From positions 209,073,298 to 209,137,297 of the forward strand of contig NC_134138.1 in assembly GCF_033958435.1 (NCBI RefSeq): 64,000 nucleotides of DNA. The letters are read 5' to 3'. The position numbers and the translations under genes were made by a program. Each line of letters begins with the position of its first letter. The stretch's first letter is position 1. The stretch comes from Carettochelys insculpta. Its lineage: Eukaryota > Chordata > Testudines > Carettochelyidae. Under the pieces are notes generated by a model that made no database searches, was not told the DNA's origin, and worked only from the letters and a program-made list of their open reading frames with translations. This document shows, one piece after another, positions 32,890 to 46,262 of the stretch.

Positions 32890-33419
32890 GCTTTGCCATT
32901 TCCTAAATTCACGTTTGCAGAATATGACACTTCTAAGCATGAGGAATCAGTCATCTGAGCTGCTGCCATCAGCCTCCTCTCATACTTCATAGTTGCAGCA
33001 TGAACCTTGCTTTCTGGATTAAAGCCTCATGATTTAAGTTCCACATTTGCATCTGAACCATAAAAAGTTGAACATTGCTACATGTACGTTGTATGCCTGG
33101 GTTGCATAAAGGCATTTGATCAGCATGTAGGTCAGCTGAGAGATCCCGTGTAGTTGTAGAAATTCTTTCCAGCCTGAAGAAAATCTGTGGGGACATCTCA
33201 GCTGCAGTGGAACATAATCAGCCTAAGGAGAAGAGAGCACACTAACCAGATCTGACTTTTCACAGGACATCCTGACAAGGACATACATTCAGCATGAGAG
33301 AAAGAGAAGAAATTTAAGATTAGACAAAGATACCTTCCCTAAATCCATTTGTTCATGTAAGACCTTTTTTAGAGGGTGCAATGGGGAGAATTTGCGAGTG
33401 CTTTGTTGTCAATGATCTA

Positions 33420-33575
33420 AATTTCCATTAAACCCTGTATTAACTGAGTTTCACAGTACCCTGTGAAGTATGCAAGTGTGATCAAACTAAAGCCAAGCAG
33501 CAAGTGAGTTGTAGAACTAGGACTAAAACCAGAACTCTGGCTTTCTAACCCTGTGCTTTAAATACTTCATTATAC
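33420..33575. repeat. MIR/L2-like ancient repeat trace
   Basis: TTTCACAGTACCCTGTGAAG, AAGCAGCAAGTGAGTTGTAG, AACTAGGACTAAAACC and TAACCCTGTGCTTTAAATAC follow the order of an old mammal/reptile-wide MIR or L2 repeat. Strongly diverged. Confidence 0.5.
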
Positions 33576-36500
33576 TCCATCTCACTACTAGTGAAGTTAC
33601 TCAGTCCAACAGCAGATATCACTGCGCAAATTATTGAGACTTAGAAGTCATAAATCATATCTGAGATGACAGACCCTCAAAAATACCCCTAGGTCTCTAC
33701 CTAAGTGCTAGCGAACATTGGCCGGGGGAGGGGAGGGTGTTGCAGCATATGCATAATGGTAGCAATTTTGGACTATTTCAGAGAAAACTGGGAGTGAGTT
33801 CCAGAGTCCTAGGCCCCCATGCTGCTAACTTTCCAGAGACTCCCTTTCTTTTAAACTGGGTGGAGGTGAATCCAGCTGAAATTCTGCTTGTTTGCAGCTG
33901 CAGTTGTGTCATAGCAGAGAGAAGACATCTCGCAGGTAGACAGGCCCCAAGCCATTTAGGGCTTTTTAAATGAAAAACAACTCTGCCTAGAAATGTGTAG
34001 CCAGAAAAAATTCACAGTGCCATGAAATAATTAATGTGCTTCTCGAGAAATACTCTGTTTAAAAGTAGGCTACATTCATTTTTAATAGGGCTAGGTAACA
34101 TCCTGGATGTAGTTGAGCTAGGTATAAAAACATTGTAGAGGTGTGCATGGGGGAAAGAGGGGGGTACACTGATGTCCAAATACTGATTGGAGCTCTTGGA
34201 GCCACAGCAGTAGAACTAAACAGTCATACTAACATGGCAGTAAAATATCCAATACATTATTTTGTTTAAAATCTTCCAGACTGGGCCTCAGAACAGCTCG
34301 TTGAAGACATTACTAAAGAGCGCCTCTGAGAAAGATACTGGCGTCTGGCCTGTTTGAAGGCAGGGCAAGAAGTATCAAGCAAGTGGGATAGAAGGCATTG
34401 GAGGGGATGCAGGATGCGATGAACTTCCTTTCCAAACAGTTCGTGGAGGGACTGGTGAAAGGGGACAGGGAAATCCACATAGCTTCACTGTGTTTTTCAG
34501 GTTATTTTTGAATGTTCATTCTGTGTCATGAAATTGACAAATATTATTTTAAAATAAAACATAAAACCAGCAGGCTAATTAAACTGGTAAACTGAATCTA
34601 CATAGGTGCTATAGACTTAATTTTACAGCAAACGTGTGCCCCGAGTCTTAAGTAAAAGGAAATTTTAGCAACTTGACCATTTAAATCAAAGACAGCTTAC
34701 TGCTGCACAAAGTCATGAAAAATCTTTCTCTCTCTTGCTCTCTCTCTCTCTCAAACCCATTCGTTCAGTGTTATCTGGTAAAGAAGCCCAACAGAATTTG
34801 TACTTCATCTGGACATAAGAGATTTGGGATAAAACAGGATGGAATATTTATATAGTTTATTAATTTTTAAAAATATATGATAACTTTGGTTACAGTGAGA
34901 ATATCATTGTGATGGAAAAATAAATATGTTATATAAATATAAATTAACATCTCAAACATGTTTATCACACATTTGGTATTTTCAGCACTGTACATCTTTC
35001 ATTTTGCAAAGTAAGATGCTTTTTAAAAAAAAATTGGAGCATTGGAGTCTTAGCAATGTGAGTATAAGGCAGTAGATTGCCTAGCTTACGTAATGTGAAA
35101 GCTAGAAAAAAACATTTATTTTTCATATCTTCCCTGATCCCAAACAACTGTCCAGTCAGAAGCTGGACATATTGGTCGTGAAACTGCACATTCTAATCTC
35201 ATTCCACATGCTGAACACCCAGTGCCATCAATGGAAAGTCTGCACGAATATTATGGGTAAGACATATCCAAAGGTGTGCACAGTGTGGGTGGGGGCATGT
35301 ACCTGCTTGCTTCCCCATCAGTGCTTGCACAGAAGTCTTCCAGGGCTGGGGCAGGGAGCACAAGCTTCTCCAGCCCAGGGCAGAAGATGACAGGCCCTTC
35401 AACACTCAGGTTGGGCTGCAGGGGGAGGGACTGATGTAGCACTTCTGATTGCTGGAGCTGGGGGGTGAGAGAGAAGTACACTGGCTCAGGGGCCACAGTG
35501 GGAGGGGCAGAGACCCAACTCTATCAGCCCCAGAGCTGCAACAGATAGAACCAGATCCTCTAGGATGATGGCAGCAGCAGGGAAAGCCAGATCCTTCATC
35601 CACAGACTGGAGGGGAGACGGAGAACCCCAGCTCCTTCAGTTGTGGGGGCCAGAAGGGGAAGAGAGAGAGCCAGCTGCTGTAGCTACAGGAGGTACAGAA
35701 AGTGCCTTTCCAAAAGCAGACACATTTTCATTCCTTGCACGACCCTGGACATGCCTTTAGGTGAGCCATAAATCCAGGCTGAGGCTTTAGAGTCCCAGCT
35801 CAGTTTCAAAGAGTTGCATCTCTGTCAGCAATACACTCCATATGGACTTTTAAATGACAAAATGTTCTGTGGAGGCCTCTTGTTCAATGTATAGTTCACC
35901 TTCAGTGCCTTGACTCTTTTCCAGTCATCTACACAATGCTGTAGTATTTAAGGCCAAGATCTCCCTTCTGCTGATTGAACACTTAGCCCTGGGGAGGAGA
36001 TTTAGGCATTAAGTGAGTAGAGTTGGGTGACAAGAACTGCCGTGTCTCCTGGAAAATGGGTGGACATGTTTATAAGGGGTATTCGTTTCAAACTGTTAAG
36101 TCAGATTTTCCAACATTGCCTCCTTGATTAGCTGGTGCTTAGGTAAATGAGGGCTCCCAACCCCTTTTCTACATGTTAGCAAAGATCAATAGGGGCTGGC
36201 CCTTTTGCTGGGCACTGCCCTTCTACCCCTGCAGCTTTGTATGTCTGCACAGTGCACACCACTGTTCATTAGCTAGTCCACTAACCAGCACAGAAGGTAA
36301 TCCTGTGTTTGCTCCGGAGATATAAGTAACCTGAGCGAGCAACTGGTAGTAATAGTACACAAAACCCAAGAATTCCTGTGGGGTCTAGGAACAGGATCTG
36401 TGGAGAAGAGAAGCTCACAAAAGGTTTTCCAAAACCTATTCTGAAAATCATCTCTTCGGGATCAGGGTCTCTGATAGCTTTTCAGCTGGGAAAGAGCTGT

Positions 36501-39128
36501 TTGTCACAGATGAAATGTAGTTTCTGAGGCCAGGGCAATCAGAAATGCCTGAGAGTCTTACAAACCGTCACTCCTGGCAGTATAAATTTACACAGTGAAA
36601 ACAGATTCTATTGCATTGCTCTGCGAAATGGCCATACTGTCTGAGGTAGCTGAGTGTGACTATTTTTCCCTGGGGTATGATGTCCTTTGAAGTGTAGCAG
36701 TCTGAATCCTCCTTTTCAACGAAGGGATAGTCATGGCAAAATGTGGCTTCAGTGTAGCATTTGGATCTGAGGGTCTGGTAGCAAGAATGAACTCTTATAT
36801 TGCCACTGATGTGGAATTTTGCTTCAGAGGAAAGGCACTCAGTTAGCTGATAACCTATAGTGCACCAGAGCCTTTTACATTTAATGGTGAAACAGAGCAG
36901 GAGGGGCTACTGCTGGTAAAGGAAAGAGAGAGAGCCTCCAGATTCCATGGCTTAGCTGGTCATTTACAGGTTTCTGGGAGCAGGATTTTTGTCTTTGGTT
37001 GATAGCCACAGTCATGTGGGAACTATCTTCAATTTGGTGTCTGATTTCATAGACCTGTCTGGTACTGGCAACTGAAATGTTTGAATTGGACTTGAATAGA
37101 GCTGGGTAGATTTAGGAATAATGGCCTGAGTCACAAACTCTTTTATTATAATGTTGTTTTCCGCATTGGCTGGACCATATAACTAAAGTTAGTAGAAGAA
37201 GGAGGAGGCTGGGCAAAAGGGGGAGAAGTAAAGCAATCAAAATCCAAGCAATTTAGACATTTTGTTGTGGTACTCACAAATCATGAATGAATTCAGTTAT
37301 TTGCCTGGTTTGTTTGCTGAACCCTTTAACCATTAATCTCTGTGCTATGCCCTTCCTGAAATGTGCTGCCCTGACTTGCCAAAAGAGAAATCTGTGAAAA
37401 GTTTGCATTTGAATTTAAATTATATTTGTTACAGCTGTGTTCACACTGTGTTTGCTTTCTACAGACATTTAAGTGACAAAGTTTCTTCCAACAAACTTTA
37501 AGTTCACACCAAAATATCGTAAGCTGTTCTCTCCCTTTGACAGCATAACATCCATGGTATTTTTGAATCTAGGGTCTACATACATAGCCAGGATAGCATT
37601 CCTATGTCCAACTCCTCTGTTTCCTGTTGCCTACCAGTTGTTCAGTGTACGCTGTGTGTCAGTGGTAGATTTGCCTTTTCAGGGGCTGATGTACCTGATG
37701 ATATTTTTCCCCCTTAGTAGATAAGTGGTATTGGGACCTGCAGTGGTGGTTGGGGCAGCCGGTGAGCAGTCACTGCAGACTGCAGTCCTTCCATTTCTAA
37801 GAGTATCAATGCAGAGAGAAAAGCTGTTCATGGAATCAGTGGAGCCTGTGGAAAATTGTAACTCTTGTATGATAGCGTATGGCCTCTCCAATATATTACC
37901 AACAGCATATTATATCTTCAGTCACCCATCCTAGTTTACTGGTGCTTGTTCTTGGTTCTGGTACTCCTCACATTGCTCTACTGATAGATTTATTACCAGC
38001 ACCCACTGGTTCATCTAATTAGTCACAAGTGTCCCTTGCCTTTAAGTCTTACTAGTATTAACCACTGTGACACAAATGCCTGGATTTGATTGGGACCTGG
38101 AGATGAAAACCTGTGTGTACCACTATCAGATCCTGCGCTGAAGTTGAGGGTAAATTTTGTTTAAAAATCCCAACAAAGTCTTCCTCTTTGCTGTTGCCGC
38201 CGTTTGTTTATTTTAAAAATGAATAGGCTTTGAAGGCCTTATCCAATTGCTTTAAAATTAATGTTTAGTAATACAGAAGGAATAAAGGTTTCCCCACTAC
38301 CTATTGCTGTGTTGCACTGCAGAGTGGACTGGCAGGTAGGAAGCTTTCGGAAGGTTGTAGCATCCTACTTAGTGCTTCCCAAGCAGCCCTTTTTGGGGTA
38401 CTGAGGATTCCTCAGGCTCTCTATTTTGCATGCAAAATGTCCTCATAAAGGAAATTAAATGAAGTGCTCTTCAGATTTGTCAAGTCTTAATGAGTAGAAC
38501 TGCTTAAAAATAAATTTTAATAAAACATTTAAAGCAATGTTTTAATCAGTTGATGTTTACACTCTTTGTCTTAATAGCACTCAGATGAAAAAGATCAATG
38601 ATTATTTTATTCTTCAAAGACTATAAAACCTTTAATGGGTGGCATAATCATAAAATCTACAGTTTAAATATGGATGGCTGGTATTAACCTGGTTTTAAAA
38701 GCCGCAATTAAAGTGAAACAGAATCACTTAAAGAAATTATTTGATTACTGTGGTCTGAAGAAAAAAAGAGTAAAAAACATTCTAAATTAATTACCATTTC
38801 TGTTGATGAGACAAACATATTCACAGGGATTTGCTTGCATCACTAATTTGGATGAATAACTAATTTTCTGAATTCATCTACAATCTATGCATTGTTCTTT
38901 TATGAACAAATTTTCAAGAACTGGCATGCCTGTTTGCCAGACGAAATTTTACACTCTGACCGAAAGCACCCCTTTGGCATGCTATGCAGTAGTGTGGTCA
39001 TCCTTGTGCAAAGTATGTCTTGAAAGGTAGACTTTGACGTGAATAACTCACTGGTCAATAATATCTTGGTGATATACTTGTTGCAACATGATAAGTAAGG
39101 TTATAAAATCTCACTCTAGGGTGTTTTA
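33576..39128. other. Long intronic stretch; GC-rich degenerate repeat at 35280-35700
   Basis: Mostly featureless. 33720-33990 ends with AAGCCATTTAGGGCTTTTTA, a phrase typical of an old reptile LINE-like repeat. A CT-rich tract is at 34726-34753. 35280-35700 is GC-rich with repeated GGGGAGAGGGAGAACC / CAGCTGCTGTAG phrases and ORFs on both strands, more like a degraded minisatellite than a gene. No exon was recognised in 36000-39128. Confidence 0.4.
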
Positions 39129-39603
39129 GGTTGGACCACCCTGGTTCAGCAGCCCCTGGACCAGGAGAAGTCAAGGCTCCCCTGCTAGCCACAGTCTTTT
39201 GCTCCTCGCTGTGGGCCATCAGCCCCTGCTGGCTGCCAGTCCTGGCCAGTGGGCTCCACTCCCGGTCTGGCAGTGTTCTGGACTGCTGGCCTGTCTGCAG
39301 TTTCCCAGGCCTCAGTGGAGTTCCTGGCCTCAGCTGCCACTGGCCCCCTGCCACTGGCCAGGGCTCCTTCCTGCAGCTCCATGGCTGCTGCTAGCTGCCT
39401 GCCTGGCCTCCACTGCAGACCCTGTCTGCTGCCAGCCCCTCACATCCCTGGCTGTGGCTGCCTGGCCCTGTCAGGATCTCTCGGTTGCCAGACTCCCAAC
39501 TGGTCTGTGCTCCTGGCTGCTGGGGCTCTCAAGGTTCAGCAACATCTGTGGTCTGGCACATGTTGCCAGACCAGAGAGTCCCAGATTTCAGAGGTTCAAC
39601 TCT
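39129..39603. mobile_element. Probable GC-rich MITE with TA-flanked ends
   Basis: The left end TAGGTTGGACCACCCTGG and the right end CCAGAGAGTC...GGTTCAACTCTA are imperfect inverses. The interior is CTGGCC / CTGCC-rich with GTCTGGCACATGTTGCCAG near the right end. Long ORFs on both strands reflect low stop-codon density at high GC content. The family is known to me from turtles but I cannot name it. Confidence 0.5.
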
Positions 39604-42600
39604 AGTAGCACATGTTGAAAACCACACAGCCCTGATTAGGTAAAAGTTGTTCCAGAGGTCTGCCATAGACAGAGGGTTGTATTGTCACCTGAATTTATAT
39701 ATAAGCACTAAAGAGGATTCTGAAGCTAGTAGGGAGAGGAAAGGGTAGGAGGCACAGCATATCTGAATTTCCCCAAACAGGTGAGAGGAAAGAGCAGGCG
39801 TCCCACTTTGCCATCAGTCCCCACCTTCATTGATTGAATTAACTTTGCTTTGATGGGCAATCCTCACAAGAATCCATGTCAGAGTTTCACAGGACTATGA
39901 GAGGGGACCAGAGAACCCCAAATTCTCTCTCCTTCATGTAAGGAAACAAAAGCATCAGTGCTTTTGGGCCACTGGGAGATATACTGACCAGTCTTGCTGG
40001 AAGGCTGTATCTGAGAAAGGCCAGTGTAAACATAGCCTTGAACCAAAACTTGCCAAATGCATGTTTTCATTGTGTTATTTTCTTGTAACCATTTCCAACG
40101 TTCTCTCCTGCACACAAATTTATTTCAAATCCTATCTGCTTTTGGTAATGAACTTGTTTTATTTAATTATTTATTTCAATCTACGCCAATTCACTACCGT
40201 GGTTAAACTGAACTGTTTGGGAACTCCAGTTAAACTGTTTCAGGAAGGCAAAAGCTTTTGGAAGCCAGAGTGTGTTTTGTATATTACTGACAGGCTATAG
40301 AGATCAGAGCTTCTAGACCAGAGTTGAACCTATGTAGAAATACTTAGAGTGTGACCTGCATGCTGATATGCTGTTTGTGAAGGGCCCAGGTTGGACGTTA
40401 CAACAGCAAAGTACTGTGAGGCCCCAAGGTTATGGGGCAGGTGGTGAGATAACCTCTCATTGGTTTGGACATGCACACAAAACAAATTTGTAGCACAATT
40501 GCCTCTTTGAGTATGTGTAAATATTTAGCCATCGCATTTGGTGCCTTTAAGAATTTAATCCATGATAATAAATAAATACGTAATTTGAGATTCTTCCCTT
40601 CCCACAATTTTAAACCACAGTGATTTTGGCTGGTAAATGACACATGGTTAGTAACACATTCATCTGATGTCAGAGAATGACTCATAAAATGAAATATTTT
40701 TATAGTGTCCATGTTCTGTCTGATTGAGTTGATGATCCTGTTATTTTTAACATGAAGAGACAGTCCCTAAAGGTTATATGCTGGACATGTACAGTCACTG
40801 AGATTTTAAATTCTAGATTCTCATGCAACTGCAGTTTTTCTTGGCATCTTGCCTTTGGCGCTGCTAAAAGCTTGAAGTAATATTGCGTAAATAGAGCTAC
40901 ACACACGAAACTAACAAAATAATAATTAATTGTGCAAAAGACCATGTATTATATTGTTTTAAAATATCTTTTTATTGCAAAACAGAAGTGTTGATCCTAT
41001 TTTACTGTACCTCAGAAAACAACAGAGGGTCATCCCAGAATTCAAGGTATCACAAAAGTGGCTTAAAGCTCCTTTTGCCTCATTTCCACAAGAATTAAAA
41101 GATCCTTTAAGGACGACATTTGGTGAGGAGCTGTTTTTGTGAATCATCCCAATGATGGGGTCCTGACAACAGCATCCACTTAAATGTGCAGGGGCACATC
41201 ATTGCGTATGGTGGTGCCTTCCAAATCATACACACAACTTCCTCCTAATATTTTCCTGTGGTGCTTTCCCTCCAAGTGCTGATCCAGCCTGACTTTATCT
41301 AGTGAGATATGATAAGGACATGGCTTGAGATGATGTGACCAGGGAAGCAATAAGTTTGCGGATCACATGTGGAGCTTGAGTTTCATGACTGTTATCCCAT
41401 TGTAATCACTACATGGTGCCTGAGTGTATGGGGACAAGGAGACTCCTTGAAGGATTTCCTTTGAGTGCCCTGTTTCTGCTTAAAGGGGCTCTGACAAGGA
41501 GGGCTGGGACTAAGAATAGAGAAGAAGTAACACAGTGTTACCCATTTTAAGAGAAGCTTGTGGAGGAGAGGACAGTGAAATGCTGCCTAGGGGACCTGGG
41601 TACTGCAGTATGCCTGCATCAGCAGCACAAAGTCTCACTCACCCTATCTCACTGACTCTGCCACAATGCTTCAGCCTTAAAGGGAGAGTCATGCATGGGG
41701 ATCCTGCTGGTTCCTTTGTAGTTCATTGTTTTGAGACATTAGCTGTGGAATATTTGTTGCATGTCTTGTTTAATGTTGTGGTCCTAACTGCAAGCTCCTT
41801 TTGTCCTGCACTGCCCACCCCGTCCTGTTCAATGTGCCACCTTATTTTGGAAACATTCTGTCCACAGAACTTTATGGGTACTGTATCTCCCCTAGACACT
41901 GCATATTGTCTTGGAGATTCCAGGAGGAGGTAGAAGAAGCTAGTCTTGCATCAAACACTAGGACCTAGTACACCAACATTGCTGTTTTAGTCCTACTGCT
42001 GTCATACCAGCGCACTAGAAAGGTTGTCATTGTGGAGACATTTCTAGCCACGCCTGGTCAGTACATCTTCCGAAGAAACTGGTCAGGTGCCACATGTAAG
42101 AAATTGTTCCTGGTTACAACCACGGAGTGATGAATGAATATATAAATTCAGGAATAAAATCTGAAGTGCTGATTTGCCATTCAGTTGTGGGGTTGTGGTG
42201 ACGGTGCAGACAGGTAAGCCTTCTTCCAGCGCTATATTAAAAGAGCTGTTCACTGAATGTGATTGGAACAATTGCCCCGTAATAGTTACCTACAGAAATT
42301 GGCACATTTTGCAGCTTCTAAGGAAAGACAGTTGCAAGTGACTTTGAAAAAGTCTTTTGGGGAGAGCCGAGAGCCAGAGAGGAGGGGTGGACATCTTATG
42401 CTCTAGGCAAATGGAAAGAGTTCGCCACTCAAAACCTTTGAACTGCAGCATTGCTATTGCATGTAACTCTAAGCATTGTTCTTAACAATGGGAGCAGGTA
42501 GGGTGCTGTGCTTTTGTGACAGTAGGGAACAGCTAAAGGAATGTCCTATATTCACTTTCTGGCTTGCATTTTGTGTTTAAAATATTAAGCGTTTATTCAT

Positions 42601-42711
42601 GGAACCAAACTGTTACATTGTGGGTGTTGCTAGTATAACCCCAGAGGCACTGAGACCGCTGACAAGGGAGAGAATAAAGTTTTTGCTCTACAGCTTTGGC
42701 TGAGAGCCAGC
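39604..42711. other. Intronic sequence, no firm feature
   Basis: A lone MITE-like right end, AGTGTAAACATAGCC, lies at 40023-40037 without a left partner. Nothing else is recognised. Confidence 0.4.
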
Positions 42712-42800
42712 AGGCTTTTAGCTCGTGCAGTACAGCCTTTAACCCTTAAGGTTGCAGGTTCATTCCCTCCTGCCCATGGACCTGGGTGTGTCAGCCTTAC
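42712..42800 (+). repeat. tRNA-derived SINE head
   Basis: GGCTTTTAGCTCGTGCAGTA carries an A-box-like TTAGCTCGTGCAG, and GGTTGCAGGTTCATTCCCTC carries a B-box-like GGTTCATTCCC about 33 bp on. Flanking GCAGG and CCTGC can pair as an acceptor stem. It looks like the promoter head of a tRNA-derived SINE, too diverged to be a working tRNA. The tail is not identified. Confidence 0.6.
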
Positions 42801-44445
42801 ACTAGGAGGCTGTATGACAAAGAAAAAGCAAAAGGAGACCTGTCAAATCTAATTACAGCAATGACCCCTAGGACTGCATAATACGCACAGGAAATAGCAT
42901 TAATCGATGCTGGTGTTTGGAAGTAACAGGAGAGGTATCCGGAAGAGAAATGGTAACACTGAGAATGACAGCGAAGAACTTGGAAAAGACTATGGAATAG
43001 AAAGAAGAGAGAGAAATGGAGAGTAAGTCCTTGAATTGGGATACTTCTAGCTCTTTATGCTCAGAGGTTGCTCTTTCTGAAATTTTTAAATAACTATATT
43101 TTTTGGATGAATTTGCCCAGTAAAACTGTAGGAAAAAGACAAGCAGGATGTTTTAAATTTGTTTCACTGTTATAAAGTTCTTACATTTTCAGAAAATTGT
43201 TTAATGTAAAAATTAAATTAAAATGTTATGCTTTTAATTTAACTACAAAAATTGTAATCTCACTTATTTGGAAACTACTTTCTCTCACTGCCTACATACC
43301 ACCCACCTTATTCTCTCTCTGTTGACTTATTCTTTCTTTACTGCACTTTTCTGCTTAAAATCCAAATATGTTTTTCAGCCTAAATTGCAACAAGAAAAAT
43401 AGGAAATTATTCCACTTCATGTTGAAAACATGTTTCAAACTGCACTAAAATGAGTAACTATGTAAATATAGCTCATGCCTTTGAAAGGGAGTCACGGTTA
43501 TGAAAAGAATGGAAAATTCTGCTCAAAGGTGGTAACTTGTCAAGTTTTCAAATTTCCCTTACAGTACTTGCTGACTCTCGGACTTGTACCAGTATTTAGC
43601 CATAGAAGGAGATGGAGTTTACCATCCACTGATGTAACTTGTCACCAAGTATGTGTCCCTAGAAAACCACACTACATGAAAGAGTTGCCTGTAAGTTTCT
43701 ATCCATAAAGAGAAAGGCCTGTGCTTTCAGTGTTAAATGTCTCTACCTTGGATGCAGGGAAGCAAGAAATAAAAATGAAATCTCCCTCAGAGAATGCAGA
43801 GCATCCATGTCTGTCTTAGATTGCAGCAAAAATGCCTAGAGTCTTTTCAGACAGACCAAGTTCACAGGAATGTAAAGGCAATAGTGTTAATAAGATTGGC
43901 CATTTGAAGTGACACAGGGTTACACCAAAGCAGTGAATCTGAGATGTTATTTTATTGGTTCTACCCTAAGGTGCAGTTTAGTTAGAAATTGTTTTCATTG
44001 CATTTAGAAATATTCCCCATAGCTGTTACTTCAGAAAATATTGGAACTTTCTGAAAAGCCTTAATGCGCTCAATTTCTTTTTAAGGGGCTGCTCTGATAG
44101 GGAATAGATTTGCCACATAAATTGATGGTAACCCTCACGGTGGATAGTTTGCTATATGCACTGCTATATTTAGTGTCTCCTAAGCAGTTTAGGTGAGAGA
44201 ATTAAAAAAACAAAAAACAAAACCAAAGGTGGGTGGTTAATACCTATTCTTATTCTTAGTCACACTTTATATATTTATTAGTGTTGTGCTTAAAATATAA
44301 TGAAAGATGATCCAATTAATTTTGATCAAATACCCATTTTCTCTGTTCTTAAGTGGTGTAGGCTCATCAGCTGGCAGCTCAAAAGCACAGAAATATAGCA
44401 CATACAGCATGGGTCCACAACATGAAGGTATTTCAAAATAACTAA
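42801..44445. other. Intronic sequence, no feature recognised
   Basis: AT-rich with short ORFs only. Confidence 0.45.
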
Positions 44446-45055
44446 CCTATGCTATGGTTATAGTATGTTCCCCTTTCAGAGGAGGAATGCAAATCTGAGA
44501 AATTGAAAATGCAAATGAAGCACAGATTTACATATCTTGCACTTAATTTGCATAATCTCACACTATCACGTTTCTGGAAGAGACTGCTCCAAAAGCAAAA
44601 ACAACCATGTAGATGGAGCTCTTTCAGAAAAAAAGTTTTCCAAAGAACCCTTCTTCCTGAAACAAAATGGCCGTTTCTACACATGCCACTTCCGGGCTAA
44701 TAAATGGCCCAAAGAATGCTCTTGAGTTGTAGATGTAAATTGCCGGTGCCTCATTAGCATAGGGTCACATGATTTGGAGCCTGGAAGAAGCTCCTCTGGA
44801 CTCCAAAGCAGCATGTAGAGGCATGGCCCCTGGGGGATCTCCTGGAAGGAAGTCCGCCTGCCGGAGGCCCCTTCTTCCTGAACCCCATCTACCTTGCTGT
44901 TTTTGCTTTTGGAAGACTCTGTGCTGGAAATGCAATTGAAAGATATTACACAAATGAGGCGTGAGATTTGTAAATCAATGTTTCATTTGCATTTTCAATC
45001 TCCCTCATTTGCATTCCTCCTCTGATAGGGGAATGTAGTGTACACGTAGCCCTAG
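44446..45055. mobile_element. Palindromic MITE, family F (copy 1), containing half a family E element
   Basis: The outer element is 44451-45050. It starts GCTATGGTTATAGTATGTTC and ends GTAGTGTACACGTAGC; both arms carry GAGGAGGAATGCAAAT-type sequence and an inverted AAAGCAAAAACA / TGTTTTTGCTTT segment. Flanking pentamers CCTAT and CCTAG agree at four of five. Its centre is replaced by 44668-44878, which is the left half of a family E element (GGCCGTTTCTACACATGCC through GGCCCCTTCTTCCTGAA) without its right half. Confidence 0.82.
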
Positions 45056-45306
45056 TGTCTACAAGATGGAACTGCTATTTTGAAATAAAATTCAGAATAG
45101 CAGCCACCTTATTTTGAAATCAGTAAACCTCATTTCATGAGGGATAACTATTTTGAAATAGGTGCTGTTAAGAAAGTAATAGCACCTATTTCAAAATAAG
45201 CCATAGTACGCTCAATGGCTCTTTTTAAAAATGGTCTCTATGTTTAGACAATATATTTCAGAATACATAAGTGCTATTTCAAAATGCATTTTTGTGTGTA
45301 GCAGCA
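45051..45306. mobile_element. Probable family G-like MITE
   Basis: AGTGTCTACAAGATGG at the left and TTTTTGTGTGTAGCAGC at the right, with internal AACTATTTTGAAATAGGTGC and its inverse GCACCTATTTCAAAATAAGC around 45140-45205. Boundaries are approximate. Confidence 0.5.
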
Positions 45307-46197
45307 TTATTCTGAAATAAGCTACTTTGGAAAATATTTTCAAAACAGTGTTTGTGAAAACACTATCGCGATCTTTTGAGAGATGATCCTCCAGAAGATC
45401 TTCTTTCAAAAGAGTGTGTCCACACACAGCAAAACAGATTGCAACATTGATCTGTTCTTTTGCTAGACAGCATCCACAAAGTCCCCACTCTTTTGAAAGC
45501 ATGGGCCAGGGATCGAAAAATCATGGCCATGAGGACTGCTCTTTCACAAAAAAGGCCTGTGGAGCATCTACACATGATTTTTTTTGAAAGAAGCTTTTGA
45601 AAGAAGACATTCTTCCTGGTCTGGAAGTGGAAGAGGGCTTCCGGAAGAAGAGCTGCATTCTTTCTATTTCAGACCGAAAGAGCGCATTTTGGCCGTTTCT
45701 ACACATGCCACTTTCTCCCCAAGTGGCATGCTAATAAATGGTCTGAAATATGCTAATGAGGCATGGATGGTAATTCCCTGTGCCTCATTAGCATAAGGTC
45801 ACATGATTTGGAGTCTGGAAGACGCTCTTCCAGGCTCCAAAACAGGGTGTAGAAGTGCAGCCTCCGGGGGGGTCTTCCCAAAGGAAGAAAATTTTCAGGG
45901 AGAAGGGGCCTCCAGAAGCAGGATTTCCTTCCAGAAGACCCCCCCGGAAGCCACACATCTACATGCTGTTTTGGATTCCAGAAGAACGTCTTCCAGACTC
46001 CAAATCATGTGACCTTATGCTAATCAGATGTGGGGAATTTACATCCATGCCTCATTAGCATATTTTGGGCCATTTATTAGCATGCCACTTGTGGAGAAAG
46101 TGGTATGTGTAGAAACGGCCTTTGTGTGTGGATGCTGTGCATGGTCTTTTGAAAAGAGGTCTGATTTTCTGAAAGAACTTGCTAGTGTAGATGCAGC
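45307..46197. mobile_element. Family H MITE, host to a nested family E element
   Basis: The right end is clear: CTTGCTAGTGTAGATGCAGC at 46178-46197. Matching internal motifs sit on the left (TTCAAAAGAGTGTGTCCACA, CTTTTGAAAGAAG) and on the right (GTGTGTGGATGCTG, GTCTTTTGAAAAGAGG) of the nested E copy. The left end is not clearly visible, so the start is a guess. Confidence 0.5.
45687..46124. mobile_element. Palindromic MITE, family E (copy 2)
   Basis: The element is 45692-46119 (428 bp). It starts GCCGTTTCTACACATGCC and ends GGTATGTGTAGAAACGGC, with mirrored ATGCTAATGAGGCATGG and GTCACATGATTTGGAGTC blocks. Flanks TTTTG and CTTTG agree at four of five. Confidence 0.92.
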
Positions 46198-46262
46198 CAT
46201 AGAGTTTAAATGTTCTGCCTGTTTAGTTACCTAAGTGGTTTGATTGCCTTGGTTTAAAAAGA

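Noticed and set aside
39131..39618. Several 87-139 codon ORFs on both strands
   Set aside because: They overlap within a GC-rich repeat, where stop codons are rare.
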